NCBI RefSeq assembly: GCF_008831285.2
Contig: NW_022205170.1
Location: 22,501 to 48,357 of the forward strand
Direction of reading: 5' to 3'
Source of the DNA: Nymphaea colorata
Taxonomy: Eukaryota > Streptophyta > Magnoliopsida > Nymphaeales > Nymphaeaceae
DNA length: 25,857 nt
Of this stretch, positions 1-21,071 are shown one piece after another. Numbering within the stretch: the first letter of the stretch is position 1; the number at the start of each line of letters is the position of its first letter. The notes beneath the pieces were generated by a model that was given only the letters and a program-made list of their open reading frames with translations, searched no databases and was not told where the DNA came from. The translations under genes and the position numbers were made by a program.

Positions 1-28
1 TATACTGTATACTATATTACTATAATAT

Positions 29-75
29 GATCTATACTACTAATAGTATGATCTATACTACTGATCTATACTACT
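29..75. repeat. Direct repeats of GATCTATACTACT (3 copies)
   Basis: The 13-mer GATCTATACTACT occurs at 29-41, 50-62 and 63-75. The last two copies are directly adjacent, and the first is separated by 8 nt. This looks like slipped-strand duplication in an AT-rich plastid spacer. Confidence 0.85.
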
Positions 76-720
76 GTTTATAAATAATCTAGTTATAATC
101 GAATAAAGTAGTTGTAGTTATATTAATAGTAATAGTATTTTTTGTTACTGTTTCATTTTTTTATTGTTTTTTCTCCCTCGGATGAATCTCAAATTCCAGA
201 GTATTTCTTTTCACCCAGAGTATATGTTTTCATGGGTTGAAGCAAAAAAAAGAAACTTTGTCTCCTCTTTCCTATTTAAGTTAATTAACCGGTAGAAAAA
301 AGGATATAACTTTTTCTTTTTTGTCCGCTATAGGAAACTAGAAATAAACGTTCCTTTTCATGATTCGGATTTATTCGCCATTGGCGGAACCAAAATATCG
401 GATGCATCAGTAGGGAATGGTGCTGCGTGAGTTCATGATCAGATATCTGTATATAAATCCTATATAGACATAACCTAGTCTTTTTTTTTTTCTAGAATCA
501 GTCAAAGATATTGAAAAATAGATTGCTCTTGTAACTCAGAATGAACGGTTTCGGTGGAGAAGAGAAAATAAATAGCGATTTATTCCTATGGATATTCCTA
601 TGGGGCACCCAGGAGGAGGAAGAAGATTCAATCGACCCACAATATCTTGCGTGGTCCAAGGAAATTACGGATCTGCTTGCACAATTTCATTTATATCGAA
701 TCTTGCTATCAGTCTTAGTA

Positions 721-772
721 TCAGAATAGCTGATATAGTCATGATTCAATGGGTCAGGTCCACTTACTTTTT
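721..772 (-). promoter_or_regulatory. psbD light-responsive promoter (LRP)
   Basis: Read on the minus strand, this block has the layout of the conserved plastid psbD-psbC light-responsive promoter. An AAG-box-like AAAGTAAGT (762-770) is followed by a GT-box-like GGACCTGACCCA (750-761), a short spacer, and a TATTCT -10 hexamer (723-728). In known plastids this promoter is used by PEP with SIG5 and AAG/GT-box binding factors, and drives psbD several hundred bases downstream. The orientation, reading left away from trnT, fits psbD lying outside the window. The call rests on recalled motif architecture; transcription was not tested. Confidence 0.8.
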
Positions 773-900
773 TTCTCCATTTATCATTTTTCCGCTGGAT
801 TTGATCCTGATTGGAACAAGAGAGAAGTATGAATACTTTGGTAATTGCTACTTGGGTATCTAGAATATCTATGTCCCAAGACAAAAAAATATGAATAACG

Positions 901-940
901 AGAGTATATCCCTTAGTAACAGAGTATATCCCTTAGTAAC
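901..940. repeat. 20-bp perfect tandem duplication
   Basis: The unit AGAGTATATCCCTTAGTAAC occurs twice head to tail (901-920 and 921-940) with no mismatch. It sits in the psbD-trnT spacer between the psbD promoter and trnT. The perfect identity suggests either a recent duplication or an assembly artefact. Confidence 0.9.
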
Positions 941-1090
941 ATAGTAGTCTTCCTAATGCGGGACATCCTATTATCATAATGAATGAACAAGTGTTCAACC
1001 CCATAACTCATTATAACTTTGCCAGGCAGTTCCCTTTTTTATACCATCTCTACCGGATGCGGAAAAATGACCATTGCAGCTTCATGGAAA

Positions 1091-1162
1091 AGCCCTTTAT
1101 CGGATTTGAACCGATGACTTACGCCTTACCATGGCGTTACTCTACCGCTGAGTTAAAAGGGC
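1091..1162 (-). tRNA. trnT-GGU: tRNA-Thr (GGU)
   Basis: A 72-nt tRNA on the minus strand. It begins GCCCTTTTAACTCAG and has a perfect seven-pair acceptor stem (GCCCTTT with AAAGGGC), a T discriminator base, and anticodon GGU in the loop around CATGGTAAG. The T-arm contains GGTTCAAATCC. It decodes ACC/ACU threonine codons. It is the only tRNA of this cluster on the minus strand, opposite to trnE-trnY-trnD, as expected for seed-plant plastids. No CCA is encoded, as usual for plastid tRNAs. Confidence 0.97.
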
Positions 1163-1202
1163 CTGTTTAATTCACAAATTTAGCCAATCTACTGGATATA
1201 CC

Positions 1203-1232
1203 TGTACAATTATATCTTGTACAATTATATCT
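1203..1232. repeat. 15-bp tandem duplication
   Basis: TGTACAATTATATCT is repeated perfectly at 1203-1217 and 1218-1232, in the spacer upstream of trnE. Confidence 0.85.
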
Positions 1233-1311
1233 TGTATATATTGTATATAATATATACAATATACATATACAGATGGGGGCTCATTCAGGAACAATGAATA
1301 GTTAATTCAAT

Positions 1312-1335
1312 TAAATACATATATAAATACATATA
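1312..1335. repeat. 12-bp tandem duplication
   Basis: TAAATACATATA occurs twice head to tail (1312-1323 and 1324-1335). Confidence 0.8.
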
Positions 1336-1493
1336 TGAAATGAATAGTAATATAACAGTCTATGTCTATTATATCTTAATGATGCGCGAATCAATGAGTG
1401 AAAATTAGAATGAATGGGTTTGACTTTTTCTGTCGGGCAAGACATCCCCTATACTCCATTATTTTGATTATGATTAGATTATATAATTCATCT

Positions 1494-1528
1494 TTGTTAT
1501 ATAAGAATTGTTATTGTTATATAAGAAT
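1494..1528. repeat. 15-bp direct repeat, 20-nt period
   Basis: TTGTTATATAAGAAT is found at 1494-1508 and again at 1514-1528, separated by 5 nt. Confidence 0.8.
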
Positions 1529-1659
1529 ATATAAATATATAATGTAATGAAAGGTTCCTGAATGAACAATAAAGAAATTTTCTTACATTAATATTATATG
1601 TATACGGAATCACAAAAGCACGAAAGGTTGTTCGTATCCTAGCATTCATTATATTGACA

Positions 1660-1701
1660 TTGACAATTCCAAAAAACTACTCATACTATGAGTATAGTAT
1701 G
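1660..1701 (+). promoter_or_regulatory. trnE PEP promoter with overlapping palindrome
   Basis: A perfect bacterial -35 hexamer TTGACA (1660-1665) is followed 18 nt later by TACTAT (1684-1689), a plausible -10 element. This is the expected position for the PEP promoter of the trnE-trnY-trnD transcript, about 20-30 nt before trnE. The -10 element lies inside a perfect palindrome, CATACTAT (1682-1689) with ATAGTATG (1694-1701) and a GAGT loop. The promoter assignment is by motif and position. Confidence 0.65.
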
Positions 1702-1720
1702 ATGGCGATCGGGTGGGCGT

Positions 1721-1793
1721 GCCCCTATCGTCTAGCGGTTCAGGACATCTCTCTTTCAAGGAGGCAGCGGGGATTCGACTTCCCCTGGGGGTA
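1721..1793 (+). tRNA. trnE-UUC: tRNA-Glu (UUC)
   Basis: A 73-nt tRNA starting GCCCCTATCGTCTAG with a TTC anticodon in CTCTTTCAAGG; its 3' end CTGGGGGTA pairs with the 5' acceptor strand. It is first in the trnE-trnY-trnD cluster and lies just downstream of a TTGACA promoter. In plastids this tRNA also supplies activated glutamate for tetrapyrrole (chlorophyll and haem) synthesis through glutamyl-tRNA reductase, and is a known regulator of the nuclear-encoded plastid polymerase. Those roles come from the family; the sequence shows only an intact tRNA. Confidence 0.97.
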
Positions 1794-1856
1794 GTAGGGT
1801 ACGACGAAAGAAAAATTGACCATGAATTATCAATAAACCGACAATTGATTCTTCCT

Positions 1857-1940
1857 GGGTCGATGCCCGAGCGGTTAATGGGGACGGACTGTAAATTCGT
1901 TGGCGATATGTCTACGCTGGTTCAAATCCAGCTCGGCCCA
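1857..1940 (+). tRNA. trnY-GUA: tRNA-Tyr (GUA)
   Basis: An 84-nt class II tRNA with a long variable arm. It starts GGGTCGATGCCCGAG, carries the GTA anticodon in GACTGTAAATT, and ends CTCGGCCCA. The acceptor stem has one G-U pair (position 4). It lies 63 nt after trnE and is probably cotranscribed with it. Confidence 0.97.
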
Positions 1941-2372
1941 AGAATTCACCGATCCTTGAGGATGATATAACCAATCCGTACTCCAAAAATACATGATGAT
2001 ATGGAGGAATAAAGAGTCAACTTGATTCTATTTGTTCCTCCATGTTCTGATGTTTCTAACAATCTGGATCTATGAATTATTTTGAATTATTTTCAGCCAA
2101 TCCGAGAAATCAAATGAAAAGATGAAAAAGAAAAGAGCCCTTTTTCATTGAAAGATGGATTGTCAGTCAATTTGGCAATAACCACAGGTTGCTTTGCTAT
2201 TTATCCATCCATCTTCTCTTCTATCTATGTAGATATGTATATCAGTATATCCGTTACAGGCGTCGTATTTTTTTATATGATCTATCTATACGGTTATGGT
2301 TCGATGAAATAAAATCAAAATATAAAATCAAAATAAACAATAAATAATGTAAGCTGTACACCTCATTTTCTT
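1941..2372. other. trnY-trnD intergenic spacer
   Basis: A 432-nt AT-rich spacer inside the tRNA cluster. The only structure I can define is a 13-bp tandem duplication at 2309-2334. No gene is seen. Confidence 0.8.
2309..2334. repeat. 13-bp tandem duplication
   Basis: ATAAAATCAAAAT occurs at 2309-2321 and 2322-2334, just upstream of trnD. Confidence 0.8.
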
Positions 2373-2446
2373 GGGATTGTAGTTCAATTGGTCAGAGCAC
2401 CGCCCTGTCAAGGCGGAAGCTGCGGGTTCGAGCCCCGTCAGTCCCG
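2373..2446 (+). tRNA. trnD-GUC: tRNA-Asp (GUC)
   Basis: A 74-nt tRNA beginning GGGATTGTAGTTCAATTGG, with GTC anticodon in CCTGTCAAGG and 3' end CAGTCCCG; the acceptor stem GGGATTG/CAGTCCC pairs with one G-U. It is the last gene of the trnE-trnY-trnD cluster and is followed 36 nt later by a GC-rich hairpin. Confidence 0.97.
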
Positions 2447-3333
<887 letters not shown>

Positions 3334-3479
3334 TTTGAATGAAACTTGAGTTAGTCTAATTTTATTAGTTTAGTTCTTTTAAAAATGATTCAATAAATGA
3401 AAGAAAGGGATGACAATTCCAAGTCTTAAATGAAATGAGCAGACTGGATTGAATCCTCGGTGTATGTATCCAATAGATG

Positions 3480-3527
3480 AGATAGTACGGTGGGGAGAAC
3501 TATATGAACCTTTCTACCGTACTATCT
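3480..3527 (+). terminator. Stem-loop downstream of psbM
   Basis: AGATAGTACGGT (3480-3491) is the exact reverse complement of ACCGTACTATCT (3516-3527), giving a 12-bp perfect stem with a 24-nt loop. It lies about 150 nt after the psbM stop. It is a likely 3'-end stabilising structure for psbM mRNA; no U-tract follows, so a Rho-independent style terminator is not implied. Confidence 0.5.
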
Positions 3528-4269
3528 ATTGTATGAAGATATGGAATATGGAATTGATAGAGATCAATTTAAAATCAATCTACATACATACATGTGGATG
3601 CAAATCCATAAATTCATTATCACATATTATATATAATATATATATATAGATTCAAATAGCACTCCCATTCCATCTCTTCGCTCCACCCATCCATTCGTTT
3701 TTATTTTGATGAATCCGAAAGAATCTAACGTTAATAACTGAATTGTACTAATTCATAGGTTTCTCTTTCATTAATCTTTCATTAAGTTAATAACTTTCAT
3801 AATGATAATCAGTAATCAGGATAGATTTTTGTTTGATTAAATTAAGTAGTAGAACTAATTAATTTAACTATTGCGAAAGAGTGGAGGAGTAGTATGTGCA
3901 TATACAAAAGAAAGGCAAGTAATTTTTTTTAGAATTAAATTCCGAAGAAAAAGAAAGAATTGTGAATTGGATGATCTGTACTAGACGATCCAAGGAGTTC
4001 TATGGTAAGTTATTCGTATCTGGAAAAGGGGTAGTAGACCTTTTTTCATGCTTGAACCCTGATGGTGAGGCGATAAAGCATAAATCAAATGCCAGGAGTC
4101 TAAGGTAAGTATATGTGGATCACCGGGCGCTCTTCTTTTCTTATGCGTAGCCTCTCGTCGCCTACAGTATAAAGTTGTATCTACTCTACATAATAGCAGA
4201 ACGACTCCCCCTTTGAACAGTAAAGAGGGAAAGAAATCAAATAGGGATTGTTGCTCCTCATTGTAATAT

Positions 4270-4313
4270 CCATAATGATGTTAATGTTATGCCATAATGA
4301 TGTTAATGTTATG
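4270..4313. repeat. 22-bp perfect tandem duplication
   Basis: A 22-bp unit starting CCATAATGATG is present at 4270-4291 and 4292-4313 without mismatch, in the psbM-petN spacer. Confidence 0.9.
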
Positions 4314-4615
4314 GTAAGAAAGAACGGGTTCATCAAAATGAAATGGAATATTTTGGAGGAATCAATTTGATTAGAAAAAATCAATTTTCTATCATTATCA
4401 GGGGAGTTGCTTTGATTTTCAAAATACGAACGCGGGAATAATTGAGATAGCGGATCCAAAGGTTAAATGAAAATGAAAGGTAATTAATTACTAAATTTCT
4501 GTGGAATTTTGAGATGGAAGATATGTTTATTTAAACATAAAACGATCTAATTATGAAATTAAACAATTGATACAAGCTGATTACTCAACTCAATTACACT
4601 CAATTAGTAGTACCC

Positions 4616-5588
<973 letters not shown>

Positions 5589-5659
5589 AGGCGACACCCG
5601 GATTTGAACTGGGGAGAAAGGATTTGCAGTCCCCCGCCTTACCACTCGGCCATGCCGCC
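5589..5659 (-). tRNA. trnC-GCA: tRNA-Cys (GCA)
   Basis: A 71-nt tRNA on the minus strand, starting GGCGGCATGGCCGAGTGG, with a GCA anticodon in GACTGCAAATCC and ending GTGTCGCCT. The acceptor stem has one G-U pair (GGCGGCA with TGTCGCC). It sits between petN and the rpoB operon, as in seed-plant plastids. Confidence 0.97.
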
Positions 5660-6915
5660 AAAAAGAAATAATAAATGGGCGTAAATACTCTTTTTGGAGA
5701 GGGTTACTGAATCATTGGTTTTTATTGGATTTGCATCTTCCAATTCTGTTTTCCTTATCCTATCCATCTTTTACCCAACTTACTCTTCCTCTAGTTGAGA
5801 TCATTTTCTTAGATTTTCTTAGATCTATTGTATAGTATCTCAACATAAGACCTAAAAACTTCCCTTTTTATTGATTGCATTGAAATAAAAAGAAAATAAA
5901 GAATAAATTTCCAGTCACAGTCATTTAATACTTAATTGGAACCATTAACTATTTCACGAATGTGAATGTGAATTTACGAAAGGTTCTTTGATCTCCAAAT
6001 GCTTTACTTTAATGTAATAAGAAGAAAATCAATCCAATTCAATTCCAATTAATTATAATAACAACTATGTGTTTATGTAAACCCCAAACAGTAAGATAGC
6101 TTACACACCCTTATAGTCAATCATGATCCATTTGGAATAGAAATTCATGATATAGCACGAACGAAATATATATCCAAGTGTAACTGCAATAAAGTATGGG
6201 CTAGCGAGATTAGCTAGCTTCGCATTACTTCATCGATACAACTCCTCTTACGTACGTACTGCAATTGTATTCTACTAACAACTCAAATGAAATGGTCGAA
6301 ATAGATCCCTCCTTTGTGTGAATTATCTTTTGAACAACGGAATCAACGAGCTAAGTGCTAAAATAAAAGCCACCCGGATTTTTCTAATGTTCTGATTATT
6401 CTGTCTCTCTATCATTTATATAACATAGATATAGTAGATATAGAACAGATCAAATCCCGAATCAATCCATTTTTCTGGTACCTAACCAGATCTGATCATA
6501 ATATCATAACATAATTGATAGATAAAAGGTAGAAGATATACAAAGAAATTGGATCAAATAGACCATTTGATATTCTCTAATAAGTAATAAGACTCCATAG
6601 GTATGGTATCCATAGGTATGGTATCCATAGGTATGGTATCAGTGGCAGAATCCAACTTGTTTCCATGAATGTTTTATCGAGTCATTTAGATTTGCATCTG
6701 TTGCTCGAATTTTAGTACAAAATTCTCCTTCTCCCTCCGCCCATACATTCCATTTACATATAACATATATATGTATGTGTTTGGGGTTGAATAAAATTTC
6801 ATGTGATTCAGTAAACGGAATATACATTCCATCATTGCTAGATCGATCTGTATCCGTACGGTTCGGTAAAGAGTGAGCCAATAATGGGATTTTTTCGAAA
6901 AACGGGAAACTAAAG
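5660..6915. other. trnC-rpoB intergenic spacer
   Basis: A 1256-nt AT-rich spacer between divergent trnC (-) and rpoB (+). It must contain the rpoB promoter. In other plants this is a nuclear-encoded-polymerase (NEP) promoter with a CATA-type core; CATA motifs at 6497-6500 and 6505-6508, about 410 nt before the rpoB start, are weak candidates. A 15-bp unit is repeated three times at 6595-6639. The minus-strand frame at 6639-6881 has no recognisable product. Confidence 0.7.
6595..6639. repeat. 15-bp tandem repeat, three copies
   Basis: CCATAGGTATGGTAT is repeated three times head to tail without mismatch (6595-6609, 6610-6624, 6625-6639), ending 276 nt before the rpoB start codon and so probably inside the rpoB leader. 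Confidence 0.92.
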
Positions 6916-10128
<3,213 letters not shown>

Positions 10129-10133
10129 TCGGA

Positions 10134-12944
<2,811 letters not shown>

Positions 12945-13084
12945 TATGTGATATCTCTCGGAATCTAGTTCGGTCTGGTTCAACTAGTATCATAATTCCT
13001 GAATTTGTAAGTGAATCAAGATCGAGGAAAGGAAGTCTTAGTATCACTGACTCAAACCCATTGTCGAATCCTACTCATCAGAAT

Positions 13085-17287
<4,203 letters not shown>

Positions 17288-17460
17288 GCTAATATAATGG
17301 TCATTTGTTAATAAAGAGAATATCGAAACCAAGGGTAAAGGAATTCATAATGAAGCTTGGACCGTGTATCAACGGTTAACCCGCGGTAGAAGGTTCCATT
17401 GGAACAATTATTTATTTCAGGGTACCTCGTCTCTTTTTTTTAGAGGAAGTGTGGGGATAA

Positions 17461-18167
17461 ATGACAAGAAGATATTGGAACATCCATTTGGAAGAGATGA
17501 TGGAAGCGGGGGTTCATTTTGGTCATGGTACTAGGAAATGGAATCCTAGAATGGCACCTTACATCTCTGCAAAGCGTAAAGGTATTCATATTACAAATCT
17601 TACGAGAACTGCTCGTTTTTATCAGAAGCCTGTGATTTAGTTTTTGACGCAGCAAGTAGAGGAAAACACTTCCTAATAGTTGGTACGAAGATAAGGCAGC
17701 TGATTCGGTAGCATCAGCTGCAATAAGGGCTCGGTGTCATTATGTCAATAAAAAATGGCTCGGTGGTATGTCAACGAATTGGTCCACTACGGAAACGAGG
17801 CTTCAGAAGTTCAGGACTTGAGAGTGAGAGCCGAGATGGGGCAACTCAGTCGTCTCCCGAAACGGGATGCAGCAATATTGAAGAGACAATTATCTCACTT
17901 TCAAACATATCTGGGCGGTATCAAATATATGACGGGGTTACCCGATATTGTAATCATCATTGATCAGCAAGAAGAATATACGGCCCTTCGAGAATGCGTC
18001 ACTTTGGGTATTCCAACTATTTGTTTAATCGATACAAATTGTGATCCAGATCTCGCAGATATTCCGATTCCAGCCAACGATGACGCTATAGCTTCCATCC
18101 GATTGATTCTTAACAAATTAGTATCCGCAATTGTCAGGGACGTTCTAGCTATATAAGAAGTCGTTGA
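17461..18167 (+). CDS. rps2: 30S ribosomal protein S2 (plastid), frameshifted as written
   Basis: Component of the small subunit of the plastid ribosome. The start [20 protein letters not shown] includes the usual S2 signature; [11 protein letters not shown] follows. Four bases are missing: a T at 17616-17620 ([10 protein letters not shown]), an A at 17690-17691 (GTKNKAADS), a G at 17814-17815 ([12 protein letters not shown]) and a T at 18131-18132 ([16 protein letters not shown]). With these restored the gene ends at the TGA at 18165-18167 and codes for 236 aa, exactly the family length. It is first in the rps2-atpI-atpH-atpF-atpA operon, 173 nt after rpoC2, with a purine-rich GGGGATAA right before the ATG. 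Codons 45 (ACA), 83 (TCG) and 105 (TCA) look like C-to-U editing targets. Confidence 0.95.
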
Positions 18168-18392
18168 TTAATAATAAGATAAGTCAATTACTTCGCTTCG
18201 GGAAACCCAGAGATTCATTGAATCGGTTATTCTTACTATTCCTGAATGTGAAAAAGGAGATTTTCATTGCCGGGGATATATTACGTGATTAATTCATTAA
18301 TTAATATCTGAAATATATGGTTAAGTTAAATTAGTATAAATGGTTGAATCAAAATAATTCCTTCTTAAGTTCCATTTCTGTCAGAGGGTAAT

Positions 18393-19138
18393 ATGAATGT
18401 TCTACCATGTTCCATCAACGCACTAAAGGGGTTATACGAGATATCCGGCGTGGAAGTAGGCCAACATTTCTATTGGCAAATAGGGGGTTTCCAAGTGCAT
18501 GCCCAAGTACTTATAACTTCCTGGGTCGTAATTGCTATCTTATTAGGTTCAGCCGCTATAGCCGTTCGGAATCCACAAACTATCCCGACCGACGGTCAGA
18601 ATTTTTTCGAATATGTTCTTGAATTCATTCGAGACGTGAGCAAAACTCAAATTGGAGAAGAAGAATATGGTCCTTGGGTTCCTTTTATTGGAACTCTGTT
18701 CCTATTTATTTTTGTTTCTAACTGGTCAGGTGCTCTTTTACCTTGGAGAATCATACAGTTACCTCATGGGGAGTTAGCTGCACCCACGAATGATATAAAT
18801 ACTACTGTTGCTTTAGCTTTACCCACGTCAGTGGCATATTTCTATGCAGGCCTTACTAAAAAGGGATTGGGTATTTCGGTAAATATATTCAACCAACTCC
18901 AATACTTTTACCAATTAATGTCTTAGAAGATTTCACAAAACCTTTATCACTTAGTTTTCGACTTTTCGGGAATATATTGGCCGATGAATTAGTAGTTGTT
19001 GTTCTTGTTTCTTTAGTACCTTTAGTGATTCCTATACCTGTGATGTTCCTCGGATTATTCACAAGCGGTATTCAAGCTCTCATTTTTGCAACCTTAGCCG
19101 CGGCTTATATAGGTGAATCCATGGAAGGTCATCATTGA
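18393..19138 (+). CDS. atpI: ATP synthase CF0 subunit a (AtpI), one frameshift as written
   Basis: Subunit a of the thylakoid ATP synthase, the proton-channel stator that faces the c-ring. The N-terminus [20 protein letters not shown] is intact. Several transmembrane helices follow, then the conserved [12 protein letters not shown] segment with the essential arginine, and the C-terminus [13 protein letters not shown]. One base is missing near 18872 (LTKKGLG-YFGKYI), giving a false stop at 18924-18926; the frame then continues to the TGA at 19136-19138. Repaired length is 248 aa, one more than the usual angiosperm 247, because of an extra Glu in GEEEYGPW (residues 89-91). Pro144 (CCC) stands where Leu is usual and may be edited. 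Confidence 0.96.
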
Positions 19139-19169
19139 GTACAAATAAGAAATAAGAAAATAATGCTTT

Positions 19170-19191
19170 GTTTGAATTTCAAAGTTCAAAC
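19170..19191 (+). terminator. Small stem-loop after atpI
   Basis: GTTTGAA (19170-19176) pairs with TTCAAAC (19185-19191) around an 8-nt loop, 31 nt after the atpI stop. It is followed by GCTTTTTCTTTTTTC. A possible 3'-end structure for transcripts ending after atpI; weak. Confidence 0.4.
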
Positions 19192-19403
19192 AGTCGCTTT
19201 TTCTTTTTTCATTTCAATCAATTCAAAATTAAGCCCATGAATCTTATTCCAATAAATAATTCATGGGTAGCTCAAGATACCCGCTTGAGGAAATGATTGA
19301 TATATCAATCTATATTTATGATATGTATGATATAGAGTAGGAACAGATATATATGTACGATATTAATATTTATTATATTACGTATTACACTACGGAATTG
19401 TAA

Positions 19404-19448
19404 AAAAAAGGGGGAGATTCCCAATTTTTCCTAAGATCCCCCTTTTTT
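19404..19448 (+). terminator. Strong stem-loop in the atpI-atpH spacer
   Basis: AAAAAAGGGGGA (19404-19415) pairs perfectly with TCCCCCTTTTTT (19437-19448) around a 21-nt loop. The G5-C5 core and T6 tail resemble an intrinsic terminator, 266 nt after the atpI stop. In plastids such hairpins more often block exonucleases and define RNA ends, so the effect on read-through into atpH is uncertain. Confidence 0.55.
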
Positions 19449-19956
19449 CCTATTCATGTCATACATCGCCTTTATTTGCCCAGTCAATTACGAAGATTCA
19501 TAATTTGGATAATAAATAATTGTTATCCGTTTGGGACGCGCGACGAAACAACAAGAACTATGTTCTGCGGAACCGTTGCTATTTCATTCCATTCTATTCA
19601 ACAATTGACCAAAATTGGAATTAAGAGGAGTTGGATCAATCAATCAAATCTTGATATGGGATGATTCGCTTTGATGAATCTCTTCGTTTGTATCCATGTG
19701 AGATAATGACAAAGACAAGAAAGAGTTCACGAATCAGATGAAAAATTCAGTAGGTTAGGTGGGCCGAGCTACATTACATATTATATGTGAACTCCGGTGT
19801 ATGCTTAGAAGGATGATTCCAGGTCCGATCCGATTCAATAGAAATAAGATGGCGATGGTTTACATTATGGAAGAAAACATGTATATGTGATAGTAGATAT
19901 TCATATATATGGACTACCCATCTATATTATTTCATTCCCCATCAACTTTCTATTAT

Positions 19957-19998
19957 ATAGATATAGATTCCACTTTAATAGATATAGATTCCACTTTA
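19957..19998. repeat. 21-bp perfect tandem duplication
   Basis: A 21-bp unit beginning ATAGATATAGATTCC is present at 19957-19977 and 19978-19998 with no mismatch, in the atpI-atpH spacer. Confidence 0.9.
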
Positions 19999-20405
19999 TT
20001 TATATGGATTACGATATATAAGCTCTTCCCTTTTTCGTCTGTGACTTTATTGTATATGTGGATTGAATATGAAGTTAAGCCTATGAATGCATATAGAGAA
20101 GATGAAGGAGGGAGGAATTGAAAGAGTGGGTTCGGAACAAAGAAATAGAAGAACTAATATGGATTTTCAAAGACTTGGATAGTGAATAAAAACGAGATAT
20201 TGAAGTAGTTCTGATGATTCAGTAATATCAAATATCATCACATCACTTCTTAACTCAAATTGGGTTCGGAGTTCTTAGTTTAGTTGTATGGATCTTAGTG
20301 ATGGAATATGAAATAATAAGTAATGTAACTAATTAATATATAATATAAATATATAACATTAATAATAACATTAATTATATATAAGAATTCATTGGTTTAT
20401 TTGAT

Positions 20406-20695
<290 letters not shown>

Positions 20696-21071
20696 TCCTA
20701 GAAACGTGAAAATGTGAAAAATACGTACTTCTTTTCTTGCTTTGGCCCTGCCACTTCGCTTCTTCAAATTATATCAACTCAACACTTCACTCCTACAATC
20801 ACTTCTTCCTTGATCCAATACTCCGGGGAAGTACTGATTTGAGGAATTAGTGGATCCGCTTCCGCTCGCTTTCTTCTTTCCCGCCCTTAGTCCAATGAAT
20901 GAGCATTTTCCCTTTTTTATTTATTTTAGGAGGGTATGTCGCAATTGACACGAGACTTGGGACTTCATAAGTGTCTTATCGGGATCTAAATAAGGAGTGA
21001 AGTGATACAAAAAAGGAAATCTTTTTTTATTTGTTAGTCCTATTCCTATCCATAAGATAAGAGGAGAGCAT
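20696..21071. other. atpH-atpF intergenic spacer
   Basis: A 376-nt spacer within the atp operon, slightly less AT-rich than the others. It ends with the purine-rich GAGGAGAGC just before the atpF ATG, a plausible ribosome binding site. I see no gene or clear hairpin in it. Confidence 0.75.

Larger units (their letters stand above)
1..1090. other. psbD-trnT intergenic spacer (partial)
   Basis: AT-rich spacer with no credible gene; the short open frames at 541-863 have no recognisable product and overlap a promoter. By plastid gene order psbD should lie to the left, on the minus strand, outside the window. The stretch holds a repeat cluster at 29-75, the psbD light-responsive promoter around 721-772 on the minus strand, and a perfect 20-bp tandem duplication at 901-940. 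I see nothing else definable in it. Confidence 0.8.
1163..1720. other. trnT-trnE intergenic spacer
   Basis: A 558-nt AT-rich spacer between divergent tRNA genes. It holds small tandem repeats: 15 bp twice at 1203-1232, 12 bp twice at 1312-1335, and a 15-mer repeated with a 20-nt period at 1494-1528. The trnE promoter lies at 1660-1701. No coding sequence is visible. Confidence 0.8.
3334..4615. other. psbM-petN intergenic spacer
   Basis: A 1282-nt AT-rich spacer between two convergent genes. It holds a 12-bp inverted repeat at 3480-3527 and a perfect 22-bp tandem duplication at 4270-4313. The open frames at 3449-3649 (+) and 4181-4459 (-) have no recognisable product, and I treat them as chance. 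Confidence 0.75.

Noticed and set aside
541-884. Overlapping open frames on both strands near 541-884
   Set aside because: No recognisable protein; the region is the psbD upstream promoter area and the frames are chance.
3449-4459. Open frames at 3449-3649 (+) and 4181-4459 (-) in the psbM-petN spacer
   Set aside because: AT-rich composition, no known plastid gene here, and part of the second is made by the 22-bp tandem repeat.
6181-6230. Repeated GCTAGC motifs near 6199-6218 as a regulatory element
   Set aside because: Short self-complementary hexamers with no consistent longer stem; nothing ties them to a function.
6639-6881. 80-codon minus-strand frame before rpoB
   Set aside because: No known family, lies in the rpoB leader; most likely chance.
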